The notes beneath the pieces were generated by a model. It searched no databases. It saw nothing but the letters and a program-made list of their open reading frames with translations, and was not told where the DNA came from. From Sophora flavescens (taxonomy: Eukaryota > Streptophyta > Magnoliopsida > Fabales > Fabaceae): a DNA stretch of 64,000 bases. A program made the translations under genes and the position numbers. Positions 45,252 to 56,260 of this stretch are shown here, piece by piece (within the stretch, counting starts at the first letter, position 1; every line of letters begins with the position of its first letter). Where the stretch lies: NCBI GenBank assembly GCA_030762895.1, contig CM061068.1:158120811-158184810 (forward strand). Reading direction: 5' to 3'.

Positions 45252-46678
45252 TGATGAGTGTGATTTCACCTCATTTTCCATGTACATTTCTGCATGCATT
45301 TGCATATAAGTTAGGCCATTTTAGTTTGATTTTGGTTAGTTTTTCCTTTGGAACAGATAAGGTTGTTTTGGTGTTGTTTTGCAGGAATTCAATGGAAAAA
45401 TGCTCAGAATTAGCCTTGATGGAGCTTGGATGAAATAGAGCCTGAAAAGAGAAGAAATTGAGCCAAGCAGAATTCTGGAGATTCGCCCCGCGAGCCTGGA
45501 TTCGCCCCGCGACCCGAAAGTCGATCTGTTGGAGAAAATGCAAGCCTTTCTGGTTCGCCTCGCGAACCCATGTATCGCCTCGCGAGTCTGAAAACCAGAA
45601 GCCATCACGCCCAGGCCCTGATGCTCCTCACGGGCGTATTAAAGAAAAACCTTTCGGTCTCGCGTCGCGAAGCAACTCTCGCCTCGCGAGAGTTCAATTC
45701 TCTGAATGCAGATTTTTAACATTCGCCTCGCGAGACATGTCTCACCTCGCGAACGCACGCAGATCTGATTGGTATAAGTTGCTGTTTTAGGGTAGAGTTT
45801 TGAAGAGCTTTTGGAGGAGGAGCACTTGGGAGCACTTAGGGGCTGTGGCTGGACTAGGGTTCCAGCCCTAGAAAGGGAGATTTCCTTGCTCTGGGAATGG
45901 AGGAAGCTTGGAGGATTCTTCTATGAGTGTTCTCCATCCCTTCTCTCATTCTCTTTTGTATTTCCTTTTATCATGAGTAGTTAAATCCCCTATTGTTGGG
46001 GTTAGATGATTACTTTTCTGAACTTGTTTGTAAATTGATTTGGTTGTTTAATGCAAGTTTCTATTTCTTTATGAGTATGTGATTCTGTGCTTAATGCTTT
46101 CCTTGGATTAGCTACCCATAGGAATGATATATTGCTTTGATAGACAATTGACAGATTGATGTTAAGGCATGCTCATGAATCATATGCCAAGTAGTTCAAG
46201 AATCTAGACATAGGTGTTGGATGCTTGCAATCTTATAAGTCTTGACTTAATGCAAAATCTCAAGTTAATCCACCTAAGACATTAGGGTTTAATTTGGGGT
46301 TTTAGGCTCAATGCACCTAAGACATTAGGCTTGAGTATTTTAGAAAAGACTTGATTGTCATTATTGAATTAGGACTTGTGTTAGAAGCCATTTCATTGCA
46401 ATTAAGGGAGGATTAGTGTAGTCTAACCCTGACAATTCTAGCCACATCTCTGTTTGCATACCAAGTGTTCGATAAAATTCCCAAAAGACCAAAAATATTG
46501 TTTTGCTTTCTTTATTTTATGTTTTGATCTTTTCATACCTTAGTTTAGTCTAGATAGTTGTTGAGTTTGTGAATTGGTAATTGGCAACCGATCCCTGTGG
46601 ATACGATAACCGGTCTTACCACCGTATTACTTGTTTGCGACAAGGTGTACTTGCCTTTATTCTTAAAAATACGCATCA
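45252..46678 (+). repeat. Solo LTR (Tat/Athila-like) inside copia gag
   Basis: TGATGAGTGTGATTTCACCTC...AAAATACGCATCA, 1427 bp, with exact duplications CCATT (45247-45251 and 46679-46683). The start matches the Athila/Tat element at 23142 (GATGAGTGTGATT), and the end has the ATTACTTG..CAAGGTGTACTTGCC form. TATA-like TATAAG lies at 45773. The upstream dyads are of a different sequence (TCGCGA). Confidence 0.92.
45480..45765. promoter_or_regulatory. TCGCGA dyad array upstream of LTR TATA
   Basis: About nine copies of TTCGCCCCGCGA or TCGCCTCGCGAAC arranged in pairs 10-12 bases apart (near 45483, 45500, 45551, 45569, 45657, 45677, 45721, 45741). One diverged TCACGCCCAGGCCCTGA..CTCACGGGCGT module occurs at 45605-45638. 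The array ends just before TATAAG at 45773. Confidence 0.75.
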
Positions 46679-46683
46679 CCATT

Positions 46684-47230
46684 CCCTACTCAAACATCTC
46701 ATGACTTTGTTGATTTGCTTCACATCCGAAATGGTGTTTCCAAGTGCAGCAAGATGATTTACAATGTGAGAAAATCTTTTCTACATCACATCGATTAGTT
46801 CTCCATGATTCAAGTGAAACAACTCATATTCATGGATGAGTGTATTCATCCTTGCTCTCTTGACATCATTGGTTCCTTCATGAGTGAGTTGAAGAGTGTC
46901 CCACATTTGCTTTGCTGATTTACAGTTGGAGACCCTGAAAAACTCAACATAATTCAAGGAAGCTGTTATAATATTCTTTGCCTTAGCATTATAACCAACT
47001 CTTTTCTTATCATCATCATTCCAATCATCGTTTGGTTTTTCCTTTTTAATTCCTTTATCATAAAGAGTAAAGGTGACATAGGGACCATTTTCAACAGCAT
47101 CTAATATATCTAAACCAGCAGCCTTAAGAAAAATAAGCATTCTCTCTTTCCAATACATGTATTGGCTACCATTAAAGGCAGGAGGTCTAGAGAGGGAAGC
47201 ACCATCACCCAGGATGTCATGTGTAGCCAT
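46684..47230 (-). pseudogene. gag: Copia Gag, N-terminal part
   Basis: ATG at 47230. Reads PPAFNGSQYMYWKERMLIFL, the start of a copia Gag (UBN2/DUF4219-like), then SAKQMWDTLQLTHEGTNDVK. A TAG at 46781, where Gln is usual, ends the frame after LIDVM. The same frame then continues (KRFSHIVNHLAALGNTI ... CLSREW) to the solo LTR. Beyond the LTR, a short deletion at the repeated AACCT joins it out of frame to 45246. Confidence 0.85.
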
Positions 47231-47280
47231 CTCTTGAAGCTATTAAGCTTTGTAACAAGAGACTTAGCCCTGATGCCGCT

Positions 47281-49057
47281 TGTTGGTAATGGCTACAATC
47301 AAGAGAGAGGAGGGGGGGTGAATTGAGTATTCAAAAGCTTTTCCAGCAATTTAACAAAAAACAGAGTTTTCTAAAGAAAATTGGTTTTTACTCAATTTCA
47401 GATTTTTATCTTCCAAGATTCATATTACTAAACAGGAAATGATGATAGCAGTAAAGCACAATCAATTATATGTAAACCTAACTGAAGATTATAACATAAA
47501 GATTCAGTTTCATAAGCATTTAAACAACTTTAACAAAGAAAGCATGCATATGACAATTGTAAGAAGTTTAAGGGTAAGAAGAATGCGCAAACCGATTTAT
47601 CCTGGTTAAGCTACTTCCTCTGGTAAGCCTACATCCAGTCCCACTCCTCTTTGGTTTTCTCAACTACAATAAGAAATTACACTATCCGATTACAATCAAC
47701 ACAAGGCTTCACTACCTTGCACAAAACTTTACCAAAAGCACACTAGCTTTTCTACCCAAGGATTCCTTCTGTCCCTGTCAAAAACCTAAGACACACCCTC
47801 TCTCAAATCTGTGAAACAACTAAGAGATACCCTCTCTTAAATCATCAAGGCTTCACTACCTTGAAAACCTTCAGCAAAAGCACACTTGCTTTGCAACCTA
47901 GAGATCCCTTCTATCTCTGTAATACAATAGAGAGATACCCTCTCTCTAATCAAAAAATCGAAACTTGAATGAAAAGAATATGACTCTAGAAGTCAGATAT
48001 TACAAATTTAAGCACTTATGAATATCACACTCTTCTCTCAAAGATGAAGCTCAATGGAAACTTGGATTTTCGTATTTTTAAATTCAGAGTGATTAGATTG
48101 TTGAAAAGTGTTTCTATGTTGTCCTTATATAGTAATTTGAAGAAATAGATCCGTTGGACAAATCATAGAATTAGTTACAAGTGAAATAGATTCAGTTTTG
48201 AAAAACTGACAAGAAATAATCTATGTAGTACATCTGTGTATTCACAGTTTTTTGAACTTTTGTATAGCGCGTATACAGATTATGTTCTTTGTACATCTGT
48301 CTATTAAATTGATTTTTCAACTCTTGCACATGCGTACATAGATTACCATCTTTGTACATTTGTGTATCTCTTGCTTTGTTCTTGAGTACACACATTATCA
48401 TCTTTGTACATCTATGCATATTAGAACACCAACCCATATCAGCCTAGAACTTCACACACAAACTGTGTACATCGATTACACTTGGAAGAACAAGTTCTGA
48501 AGCATCTGAATTGTTCTATACACAGGTGTATAGTTTTGTACATGTGTGTACTCTTCATATTTTTTAAGAGACAGCTTCGATACACATGTGTACAACACGC
48601 GTGTACATAATGGTTTTCACTTGTACTTTGAAAATTAACTGAACATACGCATGTGTACAACACAGGTGTATAACTTCCCTTAATTTCTTATTTCAATTAA
48701 CATATTTTGAAAATCTTTTTTCTTGAAAAACTCATTTAATTAAACTTTTGAAAACTTAGTTTTTCCTTAATTTTCCAAGAGCTTCACTAAGAGATTAAGC
48801 ATTCTATTCTTGTAATAGCATCTAACAACTTAAGGTCTTCATTCAAATTGGTGTTGATGCTTTGTTCCATGTCATCTCCTTTGAGTCTTTGAGTCTCGTG
48901 ATCTTCTTTGATCTTTGACATTTCATCCTTTGAATTTTTCCTTCACGAGTAAACTGCAACACTTGAACACTTTATTAGTGTATAATCAAATTGAAAACTC
49001 GTGTTAAATTCACATTGTTTGTCATACATCAAAACCTTAAAAGGGCTTAGTCTTACA
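47281..49057 (-). repeat. 5' LTR of the copia element
   Basis: Sense TGTAAGACTAAGCCC...CCATTACCAACA, 1777 bp. TATA box CTATATAAGG at 48122-48131 (minus). The dyad array (48225-48680) lies upstream of it. An AGAGATACCCTCTCT repeat lies downstream (47800-47960). It matches the 3' LTR closely outside the deletions. Confidence 0.88.
48225..48680. promoter_or_regulatory. TACACATGTGTA dyad array (5' LTR)
   Basis: Same motifs as 41830-42250, with small differences. It ends about 95 bases sense-upstream of the TATA box at 48122-48131. Confidence 0.75.
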
Positions 49058-49106
49058 ATAAAGAGGGTTTTGGCCAGGAGTGTTCATGGAAAAAATCCGT
49101 GACTTC

Positions 49107-49121
49107 TTTCAAACAGATATC
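49107..49121. repeat. 15-bp target duplication of the SINE, left
   Basis: TTTCAAACAGATATC, repeated exactly at 49310-49324. Confidence 0.85.
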
Positions 49122-49309
49122 CTTTTTTGGTCGAAACCTTGTGTATCCCAACACTGTCAATGAAGGACTAATCACTGTTCGCGGGGCGTGGCTTCTGCTG
49201 GCTAAGCATTATTTTAACGCTGCCAGGAATCGAAACCGAGAGCAAACCGAGTCAACCCCTAGAGTGTCCCAGGGCAGGCCTTACAACCGCTGGGCCAAGA
49301 GGCTTGGTT
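49122..49309 (-). mobile_element. tRNA-derived SINE
   Basis: 188 bp between exact 15-bp duplications. On the minus strand it starts with a tRNA-like head: A box TGGCCCAGCGG at about 49288-49298 and B box GGTTTCGATTCC (one extra base) near 49228. It ends in CGACCAAAAAAGG next to the left duplication, the expected A-rich tail. Such elements are transcribed by RNA polymerase III and copied by LINE enzymes (family knowledge). The plus-strand open frame across it is not a gene. Confidence 0.82.
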
Positions 49310-49324
49310 TTTCAAACAGATATC

Positions 49325-49689
49325 TTGTTTGTCATTCTTATTGTTTATTTTATGTTAGTGTTGCCATAGGGGATTTAGAGCTTGGCTATTTGTATATGAA
49401 CTTAACTTTATTTGTGCTACTCAGTAAAAGGGGAAAAGATACTAATTAACTTGTATATAAAGCTACTCATCACAATTCAGTAAAATAGCACAGTCTCTCA
49501 TTTTGGCATCAGGGTTTTTCAACACAAATATGCTCTTGAAATCTAATCAGGATAATAAGATGTATCAGAAGGTGAATAAATTTCTCATGCGCAAAACTAC
49601 AAATGGCTTTTAGCTTCCACTTTGTTGCAAGTCATATGGTATGACTTAAGAGTCACCGAGTCATAATTGTCAATTAATGATTCAAATGT
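49325..49689. other. AT-rich stretch, nothing firm
   Basis: No element signature and no supported gene. It may be host sequence disrupted on both sides by insertions. Confidence 0.35.
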
Positions 49690-50027
49690 TTATATATCTT
49701 ATCAGATCCACCAAACAATCAAAAGAACTTGACATGGCAAGTGTGGAAAAGATCACTACACCATACAGTGCAAAGAAATGGACGTCATCTGCTTCAAGTG
49801 TGGCAAGTATGGCCACATCAGCCGGGAGTGTGGTGGAACGAAGTCAGAACCGTAGAGCGCTAGCAATGATCAGAGACCCCAAGTCAATCGACTGAAGACC
49901 ACCGGGAGAGTCTACTCTCTTAGTGGAGCTGGAGCCTCCGAGTCCGAGGACTTAACCCAAGGTACGTACCTAATTGGTGAAATTCTAACCGATCAAGGTG
50001 ATAGAAATTTCGAGGACGAAATTTTTA
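49690..50027 (+). pseudogene. gag: Ty3 gag end fused to pol tail by deletion
   Basis: Reads two zinc knuckles (CGKDHYTIQC with an upstream Cys, then CFKCGKYGHISREC at about 49790-49836), a stop, and RVYSLSGAGASESEDLTQGT, the gag-protease junction. It then passes straight into DRNFEDEIFI, which is the usual very end of pol. Protease through integrase is deleted. The 5' part of gag and the left LTR are also missing. Confidence 0.75.
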
Positions 50028-50028
50028 T

Positions 50029-50041
50029 AAGGGGGGTGGAA
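50029..50041 (+). promoter_or_regulatory. Polypurine tract
   Basis: AAGGGGGGTGGAA directly before TGTAACACCCCG. It primes plus-strand DNA synthesis and fixes plus orientation. Confidence 0.8.
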
Positions 50042-50167
50042 TTGTAACACCCCGTTTTAGTATTAAGCCTTTAAGTGCTTATCTGTGTGCTTTAGATGTT
50101 AAGTTTTGCCTTAGGAGTGTTGTCAAGGGCTAAGTGGGACTTTTCAAGTGAGAAATCCCTTCCTGAT

Positions 50168-50360
50168 GCATGAGCTCGACCGTGCTCATGTATGAGCACG
50201 CCCGTGCTCAGGGCGCGTGCTTTGTGGCTGTCTGGACCAAAAACCTTGTCGTGCTCAACGCGCTCATTGACGTTGTTTTTGTCTGACCATTCTTAAGTGA
50301 GCACGACCCCTTACTCACGTTAAGAACGACTGTGCATAGAGGGAGCGAGGCTGTGCTCGG
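50168..50360. promoter_or_regulatory. GAGCACGRCCGTGCTC dyad array upstream of TATA
   Basis: GAGCTCGACCGTGCTC, GAGCACGCCCGTGCTC and more decayed copies, then TATAAATAGAG at 50370. Confidence 0.7.
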
Positions 50361-52103
50361 GCCATAGTTTATAAATAGAGAGCGGTGTGCGAGGGTTACG
50401 AGTGTAAACCCTATTTTGGCACATTGGACAATCCTAGTGTGACAGAAACCTCTTCTCTTTTCCTTCCCTTGAACCCTTTGAAGTTCTTGGTGATCTTGAG
50501 TCCGTTTGGGAGAGAAGTCTCACGCGCTAATGTCGTTTAAGGTAACATTTTCATCTCCCTCTCTTAGTCTCTTTTCTATTATTAGATCTAGAGACTAATT
50601 GGTTGTTCTCTTCTTGTTGACCAAGGCTTGGGAAACTCGTCGAGTCACTCAAGGGAACATGTCTAGTTGCCCGCGTCATCGTTGTTTGGGAATCTTCATA
50701 CCAGGTATGGGGAGAAGGGCTAGTATGAACATGTAGGCTATGGGGTAGCGTAAGATGAGGGTTAACCCATGACCCGTTTGCATGATATTTATCTAATTGA
50801 TGTTGTATGCTATTTTATGTTGTTGCCTTGCTCATAATGATGTGAATTCAATTGATAATTGGTATGCCTATGTATGTATGATGCTTAATGATGTAATGAA
50901 TGTTATGAAGATGATACTGTTTGATGATAATGTTGTGATGATGTTGATGATGATGTTGTGCTTCGAATGAGTGTTGATTGTTGAGGATATTAATGCCAAC
51001 AATGATGTTAATAAGTCTCTAATTAATTAATAGGGCTTGTTAATGATATAAGACATGAATATAGTGTGAGAAGGGAAATTATGATCATAAGGCTTAGTTA
51101 AAGACCCTAGGATTGATTAGTGAGTGGTCTAGGGACATTAATAACGAAGTTGTGATTAAAGGATTAATTTCCCGTAAGTGTAAGACATGAAATTAATTAA
51201 GAATAACGAAACTGAGGACCAATGGATAGTTAAAAACCAATAGGAATGATCCTTGCATGTGTAACCCCCTTTGGGTGCTACATGGTTAACACGTTGCGGA
51301 AATAAAACTTAAAAAATAATAGCTGGTTGCTTTGGGAAAATAATGTTTTCTAGTTACTTATCTTTATTCAAAAATGGTAATAAAATTTTTTCTTCTTTTT
51401 CCTTTCTCCATACAAACCAACGTCATAAATATACACATCACCATACTTATACATCAAGACCTTCATAACAACAGGTCATTTCCAAAGTAATAACATTGGG
51501 AAATAAAAACATAACCATAACTCAAGAAAAAATGGCTCTCAGCAGCCAGGTATAAAGACTACCCTCAATAGGATATAAAACAACCTAATATCTTAATTGA
51601 GCTGGTCACTCTAACCGACATCTACTGGGAATACTCCCGAAGCCCTCCTTAAAAACAATGATCTCTTCCATTTTCATGACTAAGGTCCTAAAGTACAACA
51701 GGGAACTCCTCTGCAACGTCTGTATTCGCGTTCCACGGTACAACAAAAACCAAAACAAGAAGACAAATATATTGCAAAGGTGAGATACCGACCAATGGGT
51801 TTTATCGTGATAACTACGTGCAAGAAATACAAACAACAACAACATGTACACATATGCACTTCACATAAATTCTCAGAATAAACAATATATTCTAAACAAT
51901 GGAATTCATACCCGGCAGTCATTACAATTTATAAAATTACATGACACTTCAACATCCACCATCAAATCTTAATATTTGTTCTCTTTAATTTTCTTTTCGT
52001 TCGTTTATTTCTTTGTCGAGGCTTACCGCTCACGACTATTCTTACTTAGACATCGAAATCGTTCATTATCAACATAGGACACGTAACCACATGTGACAAC
52101 TGA

Positions 52104-52610
52104 GACTTTAACCCACAACATACAGGACACTAAGTCAAATGTGTCAACTGAGACTTTAACCCACGACACAGAATACAGAGATTCAACTGTGCGACCTATG
52201 ACTCTAACCCACGACACACAACAGAGATTCAACTGTGTGACTTGGGACTCTAACCCACGACACACACAACAGAGATTCAATTGTGTGACTTGGGAATATA
52301 ACCCACGATACACACAACAGAGATTCAATTGTGTGACTTGGGACTCTAACCCATGATGCACACAATAGAGATTCACTTGTGTTAACTGGAACTCTAACCC
52401 ACAACACACCGAACAGAGATTCAAATGTGTTAACTGGGACTCTAACCCATAACACACAACACGGATTCAACTGTGCTAACTGGGACTCTAACCCATGACA
52501 CATTAACAACAGATTCCAATGTGCCAACTGGGACTCTAACCCATGACACAAAGGACACAGATTCAACTATGCCAACATGGACTTTAACTCGCGATACCCA
52601 GGACTTTAAC
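52104..52610. repeat. 48-bp tandem repeat, about 10 copies
   Basis: The landmark GACTCTAACCCAYRACACA recurs at 52104, 52152, 52200, 52246, 52294, 52342, 52390, 52438, 52484, 52532 and 52580 (spacing 48, twice 46). The unit length is a multiple of three, so long open frames with a 16-residue repeat appear on both strands; I do not treat them as proteins. Confidence 0.95.
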
Positions 52611-54522
52611 CGACATACTCATAGGAACACTAGCCTGTCGTTTCAGTTATCTAGGTCCTCACAACTTCCACCTTTAACACAGTTTTCGTTCTGTGAAAAA
52701 CAACTATTCAAAATAAACTCTGCAACTTATCCAAGATTTTCTAAAATGTTTTCCTTGACTTAAAACTCCTTTGTAGAAAAACCTTTTCCGCTAAAATTCG
52801 TTTATAAAACGTGAAATCACCCCAAAATACAACTTTTCTCAAATTTCCTTCTCTTTTGAAATAAATTTTCCGACAAATACTTTTCTAAATTATATTTCGT
52901 TTAGAAATAAAGCCATTTATAAATCAAATGATTTTCTCTTTTATAAAAAGTTATTCACCATCAATGTTAAAATATATTTGATACTTAATTTCTTGTAATA
53001 ACTTTTCATCTTATTTTTGAATTTATTTTGAAAAAGATAGCGTAAATGAAATATTTTCATCATTTCGTCATCGCTATTACTCATTAATCACTCATTCACC
53101 GAAATATCATCAAATATTATTATTTTCAATATTTTCTTCCAGTTCCATAAATCAAAACCCTCATGTTTCTCTTCAAACTTTTAAAGTTTTATCCTTACTT
53201 ATCATTGAGTACTGACCATCATCAGGCTTTCCATCAATCAATCAACCAAACAGATAATCTATACATCATAGATATAACCATGCTTTAACAGAAAACATTA
53301 AAAACCACATAACAGTCATATAACAATTTAATTTAATACCACACATCACAACAAATAAAATCACATACGACACACAGATAACATGTAGCTATCAAAACCC
53401 CTCAGGTAAACTCCCTTTACCTTTGTAGAGCAGAAAAAGATCCTTTCCTTGATGAATTTAACTGTGAGCTTCCTTCACAACGAAGCTGCTCAAAACCCCA
53501 GCTCGACGTTCCAGTTTCCTCTAAATAGCTCCTGTCAACTCCAGAAAAATATAAAACATGTTTCCCCCAAGCAACCACAACCACGACAACATCCCGGAAA
53601 GGGAAAACATTTCCAAAAATCAGACAAATCTAACCGTCAATCATTCATCATCAAACACTTACTCTAAGTTGATTTAAACACTTAATTTCACAAAATAGAA
53701 CCAACTTCAATAAAAATCAGATTTGGGAAAATAGTGTTCATCACCAAAAATTGTGGAAAATTGATTTGATTATAGAATTGCGAAATTAGTTTGTCAGAAT
53801 ATTAATTAACATTCCCAATTATATAGATACATAGTTAGTTTCGTAAAAGTATAATCAATTTGAAATAAAATCAAATTGGGACTTTAGGGTTCATAACATA
53901 TATTAGGGAAAATTCAATCTAGCCAAAGAACAATGAAATTAGTTTAGGGAAACACTAATTCATAGTCCCAATTGCATAAAAACAAGTTTTAATTTCAAAT
54001 TAAAGTATGAAATCAAAGAGCTAGGGTTAGGGTTTTCAAAATTAATTTGGGGTTTTTACAACAAGAAGATATTAGGGGTAAAATATACCAAAGGTGAAGA
54101 GGAAAGGGTGCAGCGACCCAACAGAGGGGCGGCGGCGGCGGCGGTGACCGCACGGTGGCTCTGGACGATGGTCTGAACCATGGGTTTTTGTGCGGACACC
54201 ATGAGGAAGAAGAAGATGACGATAGTTAGAGGTGGTACGATGCGGCGGCAGCGACCCAAATGCAGCAGAGGACGACGGTTTCGTGGCGGTTCATGGCTGG
54301 GAACTGCGTCCAACGACAGTGGAGCTTCGCGACGGAGACGCGACGATAACTGATGGCAAGCGACGGTGCTCCAGGTGGTTGGACGACGGTTGGGTTGTGG
54401 AGAGAAGAAGGGGGAGGAAATGATGAAGCTTAGAGAGATGGAGATGTTCAGATGGTGAGGAAGAAAGAAAGTGAAAAAGTTAAAGAGGGGGAGGGGTTAT
54501 GCTCGTACATGTGAAACAGGGC

Positions 54523-54559
54523 AGGGGAGGGGAGGGGAGGGGAGGGGAGGGGAGGGGGA
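54523..54559 (+). repeat. (GGGGA)n run
   Basis: Seven GGGGA units in a row. The matching place in the sister LTR (near 61262) has only GGGGGGAAAA. Four or more G-tracts this close could fold as a G-quadruplex. Confidence 0.9.
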
Positions 54560-55105
54560 CCATTTTTTTCTTTTTTCTTTTCTTTTATTTAAATGATGAT
54601 AGGTACATAATTAAGTGGTTAATATTAAGTCTAGAAAAAGAGATTTGTTTTTAACATTTGGATCTAAAAGTAATGAGGGAAAAATATATAATTTAAAAAT
54701 CTCAATTAGAGTAAAGATTGATAGTTGAATTGGTCAACTAAGAAAATAAAGGATCCAAAATTAATCTCTGATTAATTTTAAATTAACATATTTTAAAACC
54801 TAAAATTAAATAGAATAAATTCTAAAAATAAATTTCTTCCAATCATATTATTTAAATTATTTTTCTAAACAAATAATAATAGTGACAATAACATAACATT
54901 ATTGTATATCAAGTGTTTATATAATGTAATAACGCAGTGTTAACACACCCAATAAAACATTTTAAATTAGTAAATAAAATTACTCAAACTAAACCATATA
55001 AAAATAAATAAAAATAAGCATTCAGATACATAATCACTCCAAATAAATAACATAAACAAATATGTTTTACTGATATTGAAAAATAGTAAAAACCAGAGTG
55101 TTACA

Positions 55106-55130
55106 TTACTACCCCACTTAAAAAAAATTC
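55106..55130 (-). promoter_or_regulatory. Polypurine tract region
   Basis: On the minus strand AATTTTTTTTAAGTGGGGTAG lies directly before the LTR start TGTAACACTC. The purine-rich AAGTGGGGTAG is the likely tract. Confidence 0.65.
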
Positions 55131-55974
55131 CGTCCTCAAAATTTCGTGACTCGAAACTAGACAGGATCTCTTAATCCAAAGATTCCACATTGTACTTTCT
55201 GCATTTAATTTTCCCTTAAGTGACAATTGTAATTTAATAACAAAATTCATTTTTATTATTCATTCTATTTATCCTCAAAATTATCCATCACTAAATTATT
55301 CCTACTATCCTCGACATTTCACCTTAGTCTATCACACTTGAAGGACATAATCAAGACTTAATCACTTCTCTTCTCAATATTGGTTCACTCGAAAACCTTC
55401 TTCAACATCTAACTCTCACAGCTAACACCAAGATCAACTTCCTAATCAAGGTATCCATTCGTAGTCTTAGTCTCTTCGGGCGTAGTCTACTCTTATAGGT
55501 TATATCAAATTCACACATTTCAAATATCCAAGTAAAACATCATAACATTCCTTGAGGTAAACTAAAATAAAAAGGAACCACGCAGGGTAGGATTATCTAA
55601 TTCATCAACTTTGAATTTCTCTAGCAAACTTAGATAACACATGAGTTTATCTCTTTCGATTCGAATCCACTGACGTGAAATTACTATAGGCACTTTCCTT
55701 TTAATCTTCCACACTCATACAATCAATCTTAGCTACAAGTATTTGATCATTACCTTAGATTTCACTTCTGCCTTGATCAACATTTTATCATTTGATCTAT
55801 AGAAATCGTTATTGCCTATTGGGGTTGATCTTATGGATTCTCACTTTACCAGTCACATCTACACATCAACAAAACTCCTATCAACTTTGTCTATCCCACT
55901 AAAGGGATGCTCATAATTAGATACTACACTTACTCCCACCCAACTTTCTAAAGATCATATCGTTTTTCTTGCTC

Positions 55975-56260
55975 GTCCATTTTAGTTGAGGGTGATCAGT
56001 TGAACTTAGCCTCAAATTGGTCCTCAACACTTGGAGTGGATCTTACCGACAACCATTGGTAAACTCCGGGTCTTCATCTGAAACGATGCTTCAAGATAAT
56101 CCATGAAGTCTCATCAGTCCTCTGATATATATTTCGGTTAGCTTCTCCATTGTCTAGTGGATCTTTCACCGGTAAGAAAGGTACCTTCCTCGTTAGCCTG
56201 ACATCGATCGTCCAAAATGAATTACAAACTCTTAGAGGTCCTCGGTAAACTGATAACGAA
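55975..56260 (-). pseudogene. Integrase relic
   Basis: Read with stops and shifts on the minus strand: LPRTSKSL, then GTFLTGERSTRQWRS, ISED, and MKTRSLPMVVGKIHSKC. This order fits the integrase core of Ty3 elements (LPRT..G, HFIPVK..Y, SDRDPRF..FWK). It has many stops, and the catalytic Asp of the SDRD motif is not preserved. Segment 55131-55974 is the noncoding pol tail shared with 1-1139. Confidence 0.6.

Larger units (their letters stand above)
41313..49057 (-). mobile_element. Gag-only Ty1/copia element
   Basis: Minus strand. The 5' LTR is 47281-49057. A degenerate primer site (AGCGGCATCAGGGC on the minus strand) lies next to it at about 47267-47280. Gag relics span 44137-47230, followed by a tail that jumps from the protease start to noncoding sequence. 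The purine tract (AAAAAATGGGGAGTT) is at 42636-42650 and the 3' LTR at about 41313-42635. No integrase or reverse transcriptase. The outer end near 41313 is eroded, so no target duplication could be matched. A solo LTR (45252-46678) lies inside gag. Confidence 0.85.
51260..55105 (-). repeat. 3' LTR of the 10.6-kb Ty3 element
   Basis: 3846 bp. Sense TGTAACACTCTGG at 55105. Contains the 48-bp array (52104-52610), a GGCGGCGGCGG stretch (about 54127-54146) and a (GGGGA)n run (54523-54559). No gene. Confidence 0.9.

Noticed and set aside
49099..49449. 116-codon plus-strand frame
   Set aside because: It crosses the SINE and both duplications, so it is not a single coding unit.
52023..52566. Cys/Leu-rich repeat proteins on the minus strand, and the related frame at 58795-59253
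   Set aside because: They are translations of a 48-bp tandem repeat in LTRs. All frames stay open because the unit is a multiple of three.
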